Below, one piece after another: positions 1 through 7,922 of a stretch of 42,437 nucleotides of DNA (position 1 is the stretch's first letter; every line of letters starts with the position of its first letter). The stretch lies in the NCBI GenBank assembly GCA_022652945.1, contig JALCRV010000016.1:1-42437 (forward strand). Direction: 5' to 3'. The notes under the pieces were generated by a model, which saw nothing but the letters and a program-made list of their open reading frames with translations, made no database searches and was not told the origin of the DNA. The position numbers were made by a program, and so were the translations under genes. Origin of the DNA: Bacilli bacterium. Lineage in GTDB: Bacteria; Bacillota_I; Bacilli_A; RFN20; CAG-288.

Positions 1-194
1 TCTTGGCGGCCGAAGCCGAAAAGAGGAGGAATGACGTACTTATGTACTTACCTCGTCCGCGGATCTATGATCCGCGACGATCGTTTGTGATGATTTTCTC
101 TCATCTGCCCAGTTTTCAAAGACCAGCTCTGGAGCAAGCCCCGAAGGACTTGACCCGTCAGCCAGGAAATCTCTTTTCCGGCCGGCAAATATAG
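1..194 (-). promoter_or_regulatory. rRNA operon 5' leader (16S gene lies off the left edge)
   Basis: Read on the minus strand, this region follows a strong promoter and contains a boxA-like antitermination sequence (TGGTCTTTGAAAACT, 111-125). Upstream of it is a hairpin with a UUCG tetraloop (stem CAAGTCC/GGGCTTG, 135-152) and downstream an 8-bp hairpin (CGCGGATC/GATCCGCG, 58-76). BoxA plus stable hairpins directly downstream of a strong promoter is the layout of Firmicute rrn leaders. The start of mature 16S (GAGTTTGATC...) is not in the window, so the identity as a 16S leader is inferred. No protein is supported here. Confidence 0.7.
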
Positions 195-223
195 AATATA
201 CCACCCTGCTTAAAGGGTGTCAA
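195..223 (-). promoter_or_regulatory. rrn promoter (TTGACA-17-TATATT)
   Basis: On the minus strand a perfect -35 TTGACA (218-223) and a -10 TATATT (195-200) are separated by exactly 17 nt. The spacer carries a small inverted repeat (CACCC...GGGTG, arms within 202-219). The strength of the match fits an rRNA promoter. Confidence 0.8.
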
Positions 224-244
224 CAAAAAATGCGACCTCTTTGC

Positions 245-266
245 TGAAAGCGCTTACCCGCTTTCA
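245..266 (-). promoter_or_regulatory. palindrome upstream of the rrn promoter, cre-like
   Basis: A perfect inverted repeat TGAAAGCG-N6-CGCTTTCA lies 21 bp upstream of the rrn -35 box. The left arm plus spacer, TGAAAGCGCTTACC, differs from the CcpA cre consensus TGWAANCGNTNWCA mainly in the last base. It could be a catabolite-repressor site or another operator. It has no T-run, so it is not a terminator. The rest of 267-455 is AT-rich DNA in which I recognise nothing else. Confidence 0.45.
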
Positions 267-459
267 AAGTAAAAAACAGGCTATTATCGGGCTTTATTTT
301 AAAGAGTGAAAAAGATAAGCGGAAAAAGAAAGTTAAGTTACAGGCTTCCTTATTCTTTTTATTCAGTCATATGAAAGATTATTTTTTCGAGGATTAAAAA
401 GGAAAATATCTATATATGATATTTATTATATATATAAGTTCTTGATTCTTCTTTTTAAA

Positions 460-485
460 AGGCCCTTCTATAAATGGAGGGGCCT
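460..485 (-). terminator. rho-independent terminator for the gene at 501-1469
   Basis: The stem AGGCCC/GGGCCT is extended by three more pairs including one G-U. On the minus strand it is followed by TTTTAAAAAG. It lies just after the stop codon at 501. Confidence 0.7.
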
Positions 486-500
486 AATGAGAACTTCAGG

Positions 501-1469
501 TTATAAGTAACGAGGACGGAAGACGACATTTAAGAACTTGGAGGCTTCCTTATATCCCTTCTGATCTTTGTAGGAATCCGGGAAAGGCAGATAGAATACT
601 GATTGAGGAGCGAAGGTCTTGACGTTTTCGTTATAGGCTTCAACGAGGCAACAGCAGAAGGATTTAACATCCGCTTCGGTGTTTAGGACATATTTTTCAT
701 TGTAATGAAGGATGCGGTACATGGCGGAGAAGGAAGACATCAGATTATCTAGGTTAGTGGTGAGATTAAGCGATTTAGAATAATAATTGACCGCTCGTAA
801 GAAAGGATCGGTCTGGTCATCGAAGGAATTATCCAGGATCACATCATAATTGATGTCGTTAATCAGGATATGGAAAGGCTGAGTAGCTGGGAATTTCTTA
901 GCTAAAGCCGCCAGCTGCTGGAGCAAGGATAATTTATAGATCGGGTCTTTAGAAGGCGCAGCCATAAAAGGATTGAGCAGATCGACGAAATGGTCCATCT
1001 TTTCTCCTGTCTGCAATCTGACTTGTAAAGAGAAGACAATCCTCGACATTTTCTGCGGGGAGATATCATCGATGGCTTCTTTGATTTTGTCATCGGAAGC
1101 AAAGGAGGTAGATGGGGTAGCTGTTTCTTTGTCTTTCAGAATGGAGATATAGGAATTTATGACTCCATAGGCCTTAGCCGGCAGATCCGGTTTCATCAAA
1201 AGAGCCGACAGTTTATCGATAATCATATACTGCTGATTAGAAGCGGCAAATAAGGCGATAAAAACCTGGATAGTCAAATGCGGGGCGTAGTTAAAAAGGA
1301 TCGAGATGTTTTTATTGATGTAGGATTCGATCTCGGTTGGGAGATTTTTGTTGTTCATCATCTCCATCAGGCCTTGCACTTGTTCGATATTGGAAAAAGA
1401 GATCCGCTCTTGATTAGCTAAGGCGGTTTCGTTTTCCATGAATTGCAGGTACCGTTCTTGATCGTCCAT
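501..1469 (-). CDS. hypothetical soluble alpha-helical protein
   Basis: A protein of 322 residues that I do not recognise. It has no signal peptide or membrane segment. Hydrophobic and charged residues alternate in a way that suggests an all-helical, possibly TPR/HEAT-like fold, with a three-cysteine run (CCC) about 50 residues from the C-terminus. I use the ATG at 1469, giving MDDQERYLQ, because AAAAGGAAAA sits 8-10 nt upstream; the GTG twelve codons earlier has no ribosome site. The gene has its own terminator and a non-coding gap of about 150 bp before the SHOCT operon, so it is probably monocistronic. It is the first gene beyond the rrn promoter and is transcribed towards it. Confidence 0.75.
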   Translation of the reverse strand: MDDQERYLQFMENETALANQERISFSNIEQVQGLMEMMNNKNLPTEIESYINKNISILFNYAPHLTIQVFIALFAASNQQYMIIDKLSALLMKPDLPAKAYGVINSYISILKDKETATPSTSFASDDKIKEAIDDISPQKMSRIVFSLQVRLQTGEKMDHFVDLLNPFMAAPSKDPIYKLSLLQQLAALAKKFPATQPFHILINDINYDVILDNSFDDQTDPFLRAVNYYSKSLNLTTNLDNLMSSFSAMYRILHYNEKYVLNTEADVKSFCCCLVEAYNENVKTFAPQSVFYLPFPDSYKDQKGYKEASKFLNVVFRPRYL

Positions 1470-1563
1470 GTTTCTGTTTTCCTTTTGATTTTGTCGGTGT
1501 TTCACCGCTTATTGAATATATTATACCTAAATTAGTAAAAGTTAAAAAAGTAATGCTTAAATT

Positions 1564-1591
1564 AAAAAAAGAAGCGGCTTTTTTCCGCTTC
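1564..1591 (-). terminator. terminator of the lipoprotein/SHOCT operon
   Basis: A perfect stem GAAGCGG/CCGCTTC with a 7-nt loop is followed on the minus strand by seven Ts. It lies about 35 nt after the stop codon at 1627. Confidence 0.9.
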
Positions 1592-1626
1592 TCTTGATTT
1601 AAATCTGTCTAAGAAATGAGAAAGGC

Positions 1627-2229
1627 TCAGAAGTCCTTCAGGAGCGCCTTTCTCTGCTCCTCATATTCTTCTTTAGTAAACATCCCTTTTTCATATTGGT
1701 CTTTTAGGTCTTGTAACTGCTCTGATAAGGAAGAAGTCGTGGCCTTTAATTTCTCCGTCCTTCTTTCTTCTAGCATTTCCTTTTTCTCAGTTTCATGAGC
1801 CGGAAGAATAACGTTATTTATACATTCGACAATCTCCTGAGCGTTTCCTACGCCTTTAATGGTGAAAAGATTACCGTTAGTAAGGGCAAAGACGACATTG
1901 TCGTCAGTGACGGCGACTTCTCTGATCTGGCTAAAAGCAAATTTATGGCTAAGGTCCAAAGTGGCTGAGATTTTTACACCCGAGTCATCAATAGTGATCC
2001 GGCGTAAAGCCATGATGATTCCACCGAGAATAAAACAAATCCCGAAAAAAATGAATAACCCGCCAAGGACCGATGTAGTGATTTCTTTCCCAGCATCATA
2101 AGTGCTGGATTTGGCAGAAGCATTGACTTCAGTGAATATTACGACAAGAGAAATAATAATCGTCAAAAGCCCAATGATAACTAAGACGGCTATTTTTCCT
2201 TTTCTCTTATCCGAAAGTGTTGATTTCAT
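1627..2229 (-). CDS. membrane protein with PH-like segment and C-terminal SHOCT domain
   Basis: The 200-residue protein has two N-terminal membrane helices (about residues 13-32 and 53-74). A beta-rich segment follows (about 75-135), resembling bacterial PH-like domains (NVVFALTNGNLFTIKG). It ends in a charged helix and a SHOCT motif (LKDQYEKGMFTKEEYEEQRK), the short C-terminal module seen on many oligomerising membrane proteins. The ATG at 2229 is preceded by AAAGGA at 7 nt. It begins 3 nt after the stop of the upstream paralogue (2233-3087), so the two are translationally linked. The function is unknown; envelope stress sensing or membrane organisation is conceivable. Confidence 0.85.
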   Translation of the reverse strand: MKSTLSDKRKGKIAVLVIIGLLTIIISLVVIFTEVNASAKSSTYDAGKEITTSVLGGLFIFFGICFILGGIIMALRRITIDDSGVKISATLDLSHKFAFSQIREVAVTDDNVVFALTNGNLFTIKGVGNAQEIVECINNVILPAHETEKKEMLEERRTEKLKATTSSLSEQLQDLKDQYEKGMFTKEEYEEQRKALLKDF

Positions 2230-2232
2230 ATA

Positions 2233-3087
2233 TTAATCCTTTGTTTCATCCAAAGCCTTGATCTTATCATCGCACTCTTTGATCTTTTGATCTTTTTCTT
2301 CTTTGGTGATAGCTCCATCAGCGTAAAGATCCGTCAGTTCCTTTTCTTTGTCGAGAAGGTTCTTTCTTTCATTTACTTTATCGACCTTAGCCTTTTCTTC
2401 TTCCTCTTTGGCTTTTTGTGCTTCTTTTTCAGCTTCGGCTTCTTTATGGATATCTTCAATCTGCTTATCGACCGTTTCAATCTTGGCATCTCTTTCTTCG
2501 CTGGTTATCAACCCTTGTGCGTAGCAATCCTGGATGTCTTTTTCCTGTTTTATAAGTTCCTTTTTTCTTTCTTCTCTATCAGCGGCAGCGGCCTGTTGTT
2601 CAGGAGTCGGAGCGGTAGGTAAAGTAATTTCCCCATTAGCAGCGGCGATTATCGCCTTAGTCGCTAAAACTAATTCCTGAGCATTCTCAAGATTGTCTAT
2701 TTCATAAACATCTCCGTTTTTCAGGTATAGAACATATTGGGTGACATTCTCTAGAAGGCATTCTTGGATGTCAACAACATTAAAAACAAGAGTCTGATAG
2801 TTATTGGCTTTGCTGGGTCTTTTCTTCGCACTTCTAAGAGCGACATAATTCTGATTTATTGCAATTTTACAACGCAGAATATTTATACCCATGCCAATAA
2901 AAGTAAAGCTTAACATTACGGCAACCGTGGTTTCGATAATCACCCAAGTTGTATTATAGTCGCTATCAGCCAGCATATCTTTCATGCCGAGCGAAAAGGC
3001 TACTATACCCCAGATCAGACAACCGATTCCGACAAGAATACCAGCTGCGGCTTTTTGTTTTCCGTCTTGAGAGATAACTGATTCCAT
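2233..3087 (-). CDS. membrane protein with PH-like segment and two SHOCT-like repeats
   Basis: The 284-residue protein is a paralogue of the downstream gene. It has two membrane helices (about 15-35 and 48-72) and a beta-rich PH-like segment with the matching motif YVLYLKNGDVYEIDNLENAQE. A long, charged Ala/Glu/Lys coiled region contains two SHOCT-like units (DCYAQGLITSEERDAKI and DLYADGAITKEEKDQKI). I prefer the ATG at 3087, preceded by AAGGGGAAA, over an upstream TTG at 3108 that lacks a ribosome site. It is the middle gene of a three-gene operon, starting 21 nt after the lipoprotein stop. Confidence 0.85.
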   Translation of the reverse strand: MESVISQDGKQKAAAGILVGIGCLIWGIVAFSLGMKDMLADSDYNTTWVIIETTVAVMLSFTFIGMGINILRCKIAINQNYVALRSAKKRPSKANNYQTLVFNVVDIQECLLENVTQYVLYLKNGDVYEIDNLENAQELVLATKAIIAAANGEITLPTAPTPEQQAAAADREERKKELIKQEKDIQDCYAQGLITSEERDAKIETVDKQIEDIHKEAEAEKEAQKAKEEEEKAKVDKVNERKNLLDKEKELTDLYADGAITKEEKDQKIKECDDKIKALDETKD

Positions 3088-3108
3088 AAATTTCCCCTTT
3101 CCTTTCAA

Positions 3109-3621
3109 TTAACAGATGTCAGCATCGACGAATTCGGCATCGCATTCTTTTAGCAAAGTATAGATACGTTGACAGGCATCTTTTTCCAAGGCTGCAGAAT
3201 AATTGTGTCCAGTTTCGTTGATGGCGTGGTCCTTAGCGTATTTAGCGGTCGGATTATCAACATAATAATCCGCGTATTTTTCAGGAGAAAGAGCTGTATT
3301 GCCCGTCCTGTAAGTCCCGTAAGACTTCCCGCTTTTAACATCCCAACGGACTTGGTAACTATAAGAATTATAATTGGAGGAAGAATCAGAGACCCAATCA
3401 GACCCCAAGAAGAATACTGAGTCGGTATCGTAGGCATAAACTTCCATGTAGATATTATGTTCTAGGCTTTTATTTATGTAGTATTCAGTGTCGACACCTT
3501 TGATATCTACAACTAAATCGCGCCATTTTTTCGCCGCAGCCGAGGCGGATTTCCCACAGCTTGTCAGATTCATCAATAAAGGAACGGCAAGTAATAAAGA
3601 CCTTACGATGGTTTTGCTCAT
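3109..3621 (-). CDS. small surface lipoprotein
   Basis: The 170-residue protein has a lipoprotein signal peptide: a basic start (MSKTIVR), a hydrophobic core and the lipobox L-T-S-C with Cys22. It would be lipidated and held on the outer face of the membrane. The mature part is rich in Tyr, Ser and Asp and carries no family signature that I recognise. GGGAGGC lies at the right distance from the ATG. It is the first gene of an operon with two PH/SHOCT membrane proteins, which suggests that the three act together at the membrane. Confidence 0.85.
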   Translation of the reverse strand: MSKTIVRSLLLAVPLLMNLTSCGKSASAAAKKWRDLVVDIKGVDTEYYINKSLEHNIYMEVYAYDTDSVFFLGSDWVSDSSSNYNSYSYQVRWDVKSGKSYGTYRTGNTALSPEKYADYYVDNPTAKYAKDHAINETGHNYSAALEKDACQRIYTLLKECDAEFVDADIC

Positions 3622-3711
3622 TTTGCCTCCCGCATTTAATCTTAAAAAAAGTATAGTAGCTGGCTATATCAGAAACTGACACGCCAAAAGAAAAATGAAT
3701 CGTTAAGACGC

Positions 3712-3742
3712 CAAAAATAAAGGGCAGCCATCAAGGCTGCCC
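3712..3742 (-). terminator. terminator of the Bax-inhibitor-1 family gene
   Basis: A perfect 8-bp stem GGGCAGCC/GGCTGCCC with a 5-nt loop is followed on the minus strand by TTTATTTTT, about 27 nt after the stop codon at 3770. Confidence 0.9.
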
Positions 3743-3769
3743 CAGTGAAAAGAAATGATTGATAAAGGA

Positions 3770-4522
3770 TTAGTTCTTGTTAGAGCCGATTCCTAAGATA
3801 ATCATCAATCTGACAATGTAATAGAAGATAATGACGAAATCGCTGTAAAGACTATAAGCGGCATAGATAACTAACGTATTGTTGTCATCAAAACCGTGGC
3901 CGTTAGCTGTCTTAATAACACGGTTAGTATCAACCGCCGCCAAGATCAGATAGATAGCGAAGATTAAAATAGAAGTAATCCAGTAAATACCAGAATTTGC
4001 ATATCCTCCGAATAGCAGAATATTGAATAAGGAAATAACGATTAAGCCGAACACGATGCCAATCAAATAAATCAGGGCTTTACCGATTCTTCCGTTAGTC
4101 CAGACCCCGATCAGACCCATCAGAAGGAAGGTCCCAGCGGTAACTAAGAAAGCATAAAGCAAGGCACTCATATCGAGGAATAATGTGATTGTAGAGAAAG
4201 CACCGCCGACACAGATGGCGTAGAGGATATAAAAGGTGGTGATCCAAGCGGAATGCTGAGCTAAAGAGGAAATATTGCAAGCGAAGCCTAAAGGCAGCAT
4301 CAAAGCGGTAAAGACAATAAGTGAGGTGATATAAGCGCCTAAGGCCTCCTCATTAGCCGAACCATAGATTGCCGTAATCAGGTAGGGATAGCCTAAAGCC
4401 ATCACGCCGGAAAGGAAAATGCCTAAAGCGAACCAAAGGTAAACCTTGGCGACCGCCATATTACCGGTCAATGCCGGGCGTGCAGCTTGTTTTCTAGCTT
4501 CTTCTTCGGTATAAACTTCCAT
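3770..4522 (-). CDS. Bax inhibitor-1 / YccA family membrane protein
   Basis: The 250-residue protein has about seven closely spaced membrane helices. Two features are typical of the BI-1/TMBIM family: the N-terminal KVYLWFALGIFLSGV segment, and a C-terminal helix pair (SLYSDFVIIFYYIVRL) where family members have the conserved acidic position implicated in pH-dependent ion leak. Bacterial members such as YetJ conduct calcium in a pH-sensitive way; the role here is inferred from the family. The ATG at 4522 follows a perfect AAGGAGG site. It is monocistronic with its own terminator, and divergent from the sulfatase maturase gene. Confidence 0.9.
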   Translation of the reverse strand: MEVYTEEEARKQAARPALTGNMAVAKVYLWFALGIFLSGVMALGYPYLITAIYGSANEEALGAYITSLIVFTALMLPLGFACNISSLAQHSAWITTFYILYAICVGGAFSTITLFLDMSALLYAFLVTAGTFLLMGLIGVWTNGRIGKALIYLIGIVFGLIVISLFNILLFGGYANSGIYWITSILIFAIYLILAAVDTNRVIKTANGHGFDDNNTLVIYAAYSLYSDFVIIFYYIVRLMIILGIGSNKN

Positions 4523-4697
4523 AAAGATAACCTCCTTGATAAGCCTTGAGGATTAATTTAATCCTCTTATATATATTAACGTAAATGTAAAAAACCGCAA
4601 CAAAAAAACTCCATGATTTTACAACGAATCCGAGTTGCTTAAAATTAAGGAAAGAAAAAATCTGCTATGCTTATTAAGGAAAAGAGAAAAAAGAAAA

Positions 4698-5825
4698 ATG
4701 CCAGCCATTTCCGTGATGATAAAACCCGCCAGCGACTTATGCAATATGGCATGCCGCTATTGCTTTTATCGAGATGAAGCCCAGAATCGAGACATCAAAT
4801 CTTTCGGAATTATGGAAGAAAAGACAATTTATGAAGTCCTAAGAAAAATCCTTTCTTTCGCCCAGTATCGTTGCGTTATCGCTTTTCAAGGTGGGGAGCC
4901 GACTTTAACTGGTCTGTCCTTTTTTAAAAAAGTTGTCCAGTTTGAAAAAGAATTAAACGTTAATTCCTGCAAAATAGAAAACGCCATCCAGACTAACGGC
5001 TATATTTTAGATGAGGAATGGTGCCGTTTTTTTAAAGATAATAATTTTCTGGTCGGTATTTCCTTAGATGGCAATCAAGCCATCCACGATGCTAATCGCC
5101 TCGATAAGCAAGACCAGGGAACTTTTTCAAGGGTGATGGAATCCATCGGGCTTTTGAAAAAATATGAAGTGGATTTCAATGTCTTATGTGTAGTAACGGC
5201 TTTAAGTGCGTTAAACATCAAAAAAATCTATCGGTTCTATACTGCCCAGGGTTTAGATTATCAGCAGTATATTCCCTGTCTTGATCCTCTCGGAGAGAAA
5301 AGAGGTGGGCATAGTTGGTCTTTAACTCCGGAAGTTTTTGAAAAGTATCTGAAGGATCTTTTTGATTGCTGGTACGAGGATGCGATGAAAGGAAATTTAA
5401 TATATATCCGCTATTTCGACAACCTTTTAGCGATCATGCTTAATCAGCAACCGGAAGCTTGTGGAATGTTAGGCCAATGTTCCAAGCAACTAATCGTCGA
5501 AGCGGATGGCAGCGTTTATCCCTGCGACTTTTACGCTTTAGATGAATGGAAACTCGGTAATCTGGTTTACGACTCTTTAGAAGACATCGAAAAAAACCGT
5601 GAAGAGAAAAAGTTTATTTCTATCTCAGCCATACCCCACCCGGATTGTTTAAAATGCAAATGGGCTTTTATCTGTCGGGGCGGATGTCGAAGAGACCGTT
5701 CTTACCAAGTCAATGCTCCTTTAGAAAAGAATTACTTTTGTGCAGCCTACTATCGCTTCTTCTCTTACGCCTATCCGAAGATGGAAAAACTAATTCAAAA
5801 ACTAGTTGCCGAGGGAAAGATATAA
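4698..5825 (+). CDS. anaerobic sulfatase-maturating enzyme (radical SAM, SPASM)
   Basis: This enzyme oxidises the active-site Cys (or Ser) of sulfatases to formylglycine without oxygen, using S-adenosylmethionine. The 375-residue protein has the radical-SAM cluster motif C15-x3-C19-x2-C22 (LCNMACRYCF), the SAM-binding GGEPTL motif and a C-terminal SPASM region. The SPASM cysteines that bind the two auxiliary clusters are visible (CGMLGQC, YPCDFY, CLKCKWAFICRGGC, YFCAAYY). I start at the ATG of MPAISVMIKP, where family proteins begin; an upstream TTG at 4635 lacks support. The ribosome site is weak, A-rich only. It converges on a Cys-type sulfatase 10 nt away, its likely substrate. Confidence 0.93.
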   Translation: MPAISVMIKPASDLCNMACRYCFYRDEAQNRDIKSFGIMEEKTIYEVLRKILSFAQYRCVIAFQGGEPTLTGLSFFKKVVQFEKELNVNSCKIENAIQTNGYILDEEWCRFFKDNNFLVGISLDGNQAIHDANRLDKQDQGTFSRVMESIGLLKKYEVDFNVLCVVTALSALNIKKIYRFYTAQGLDYQQYIPCLDPLGEKRGGHSWSLTPEVFEKYLKDLFDCWYEDAMKGNLIYIRYFDNLLAIMLNQQPEACGMLGQCSKQLIVEADGSVYPCDFYALDEWKLGNLVYDSLEDIEKNREEKKFISISAIPHPDCLKCKWAFICRGGCRRDRSYQVNAPLEKNYFCAAYYRFFSYAYPKMEKLIQKLVAEGKI

Positions 5826-5835
5826 AGAAGATTCT

Positions 5836-7638
5836 TTATTCAGCGCGAGAGATCGTATAGAAGAAATAAAGGATCTGATCCGCGTTTTCCTTTGGCAGCA
5901 CAGCCTTAAGCGCCTGAAGGACTTCGTCAAAAACGATTTCTTGATCTTCTTTGCCTTTCTTCAGATTAAGAAGGACTTTTTCAATTCCGCCGATTGCTTC
6001 TTTGGGCAGTAACTTCCCGATACCTCTTAAGGCGTTAGATGCTTCTTTAGACCATTTATAATTCGGTAAAATAACCGGCGTTTCTTCATCTTTTTCTTCT
6101 TGTCTTGTCTTCATAATCATCTCTTTAGTTACCTCTCCTTTAAGAGGCAGGTCAAGACGGTGATATTGTTCTTCCGGAGCATCTGCTTTATTCATTTCAG
6201 CAACGAGAATAGTAGCCATCCTTGCTTCGATTTCCGGATTATCTAAAGGTGTCTTTTGATGTGGATCCTTACTTACGTCATATAACTTAGTGCCAAAGTT
6301 AGTTGAAGAGACATAACTTGCATTAAAAGGGGTCTTTAAGACTTTGCACCCTTTAGTATTAGGAAGCGGACCGACAAAATCAGCCTTTTGAAGATCTGAA
6401 ACCGAGAAACGTTCACGCATCCTTGTTGGCATTAAAGTATATTCGTAACATTCCTTCTCACGAGAGATCAAAGGAGCACGGAAATAAACGTAATGTCCGT
6501 CGGTGACTCCGACTTGGCCACCAAAAAACCCGAAGATGGCATTCTTTCTTTCCCACTGATTCTTCCTTAATAAGTTAAGCAAGGAATGCCCTTGCATGTC
6601 TTTAGGAACTGGTACATTGAAGAAATCAAGAATCGTCACCGGTAAATCCAAGGGACTGGTGACTTCTTCGCTTCTTTCATTTTGTCTTTTAGAAATGGGA
6701 TCATAGATAAATAAGGGGGTATGACTGATTTCCTCATAAGCCGGCATCAAAGATTTACCCCACCATTCATGTTCTCCTAAAAGGAAGCCGTGGTCGGTAT
6801 TCACGATCAGCAAAGTATCTTTCCACATATCGTATTTATCCATCAAATCGAGGACTTTTCCTAAATAATCGTCGCACATAGAAACCAATGCGGCGTAAAG
6901 TTCCCTTACATAATCAATATCGCTCTTAGTCTCATTTGGCAGCACAGCCTGATAAGGGGGCCAATCAGTTTTGCTCCCTTTATATTGCGCGATCTCCGGA
7001 TAGAGTTTTTTCCATTTTTCCTGGGTGAAATATGGCTCGTGCGGATCGAAAGTCTCAATTTGCAAAAACCAGTTTCCGGCATCGTGATTTTGATCTATAA
7101 AATCCAAGCCTTCTTTAAAAGTCTTGGCTTGAGGCATCTCTTCTTCTTTTAATATATGCTGGCGATTGCATTCATCCTGTTTCTTCATCATCCCGGCTAA
7201 AGCCAGCATGTCATTTTTTCCGGCCCCGAATTTATTCGTCAAATCAACCATCGCTTTATCACCGTTGCAGCGATCGCCTTCCTGACCGCGGTTAGCTAAC
7301 CAAGCGCTATAGCGATTATGGTAAGTGCACCCGCCATCTTCCCAGTAATGGTAATGATCGGAAACCAGCATTGAATAAACCCCATGAGTCTTCAACTCTT
7401 CAGGCATAGAATCATCGTAAGGTTCCAAAGGCCCCCAGTCACGCTGGAGAAAATTAGCGCGGCTATTATGTAAATCTCTTCTCGCCGGCATGCAAGGCAA
7501 GGAACAAACATAGTTGTTATCAAAGGCCACGGATTTCTCTTTGAGCCTTGTGAAATTCGGTGTCTTTACCCAAGTGTTGCCATAGGGTTGGAGAAAATGG
7601 CGGCAGAGAGTATCGTACATGACCATGATAGCGTGCAT
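5836..7638 (-). CDS. sulfatase of the Cys (formylglycine) type
   Basis: The 600-residue S1-type sulfatase hydrolyses sulfate esters, probably on glycans. The maturation sequence C49-M-P-A-R53 (C-x-P-x-R) is present. Metal-site motifs are also visible: MYDTL near the N-terminus, and NTDHGFLLGEHEWWGK, in which D and H bind calcium and the Lys contacts sulfate. There is no signal peptide, so it should act in the cytoplasm on imported sulfated sugars. The C-terminal ~100 residues are a helical extension of unknown role. I start at the ATG at 7638, with GAAGGAG 9 nt upstream; that site itself overlaps a GTG (7656) which is unlikely to be used. It is tail-to-tail with the maturase. The sugar substrate cannot be read from sequence. 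Confidence 0.93.
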   Translation of the reverse strand: MHAIMVMYDTLCRHFLQPYGNTWVKTPNFTRLKEKSVAFDNNYVCSLPCMPARRDLHNSRANFLQRDWGPLEPYDDSMPEELKTHGVYSMLVSDHYHYWEDGGCTYHNRYSAWLANRGQEGDRCNGDKAMVDLTNKFGAGKNDMLALAGMMKKQDECNRQHILKEEEMPQAKTFKEGLDFIDQNHDAGNWFLQIETFDPHEPYFTQEKWKKLYPEIAQYKGSKTDWPPYQAVLPNETKSDIDYVRELYAALVSMCDDYLGKVLDLMDKYDMWKDTLLIVNTDHGFLLGEHEWWGKSLMPAYEEISHTPLFIYDPISKRQNERSEEVTSPLDLPVTILDFFNVPVPKDMQGHSLLNLLRKNQWERKNAIFGFFGGQVGVTDGHYVYFRAPLISREKECYEYTLMPTRMRERFSVSDLQKADFVGPLPNTKGCKVLKTPFNASYVSSTNFGTKLYDVSKDPHQKTPLDNPEIEARMATILVAEMNKADAPEEQYHRLDLPLKGEVTKEMIMKTRQEEKDEETPVILPNYKWSKEASNALRGIGKLLPKEAIGGIEKVLLNLKKGKEDQEIVFDEVLQALKAVLPKENADQILYFFYTISRAE

Positions 7639-7815
7639 ATGCTTTTTCTCCTTCACTAATTCGTTAGTATCATTTTAAGTCAATAACTAAACCGGAGATA
7701 GGTATCAAAATAACAAAGACAAGTTTTTTCCAACCAATATAGGAATTTCAGAATGTAAAAGCGACTTTAATAGACTTTTCCTATCAAGAAAGGCTGAAAA
7801 CAACAAGGAAATATC

Positions 7816-7842
7816 ATGAAAATCACCGCTGAACATCATTAA
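7816..7842 (+). other. possible 8-codon leader ORF upstream of corA
   Basis: ATG AAA ATC ACC GCT GAA CAT CAT TAA, with AAGGAAA 5-6 nt upstream, lies about 80 nt before the corA start. It could be a regulatory leader peptide or simply chance. The remainder of 7639-7922 is AT-rich intergenic DNA carrying both promoters; I see no M-box magnesium riboswitch. Confidence 0.2.
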
Positions 7843-7922
7843 ATGCTTGTTTGTTCCTTTTTAGTTTGCTTTTTTCTATAGAGCCCATTTAAACTCATCT
7901 TAGGTGAAAAGAGGAACTCAGT

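Noticed and set aside
3-194. 63-codon open frame on the plus strand at the left edge
   Set aside because: It runs antisense through the rrn leader with its hairpins and boxA, and has no family resemblance.
4635-4697. N-terminal extension of the sulfatase maturase from a TTG
   Set aside because: The extra 21 residues are Lys/Arg/Leu-rich, family proteins begin at MPAISVMIKP, and no ribosome site supports the TTG.
7657-7922. Possible M-box magnesium riboswitch before corA
   Set aside because: No recognisable conserved M-box core or terminator hairpin; just AT-rich DNA and a tiny ORF.
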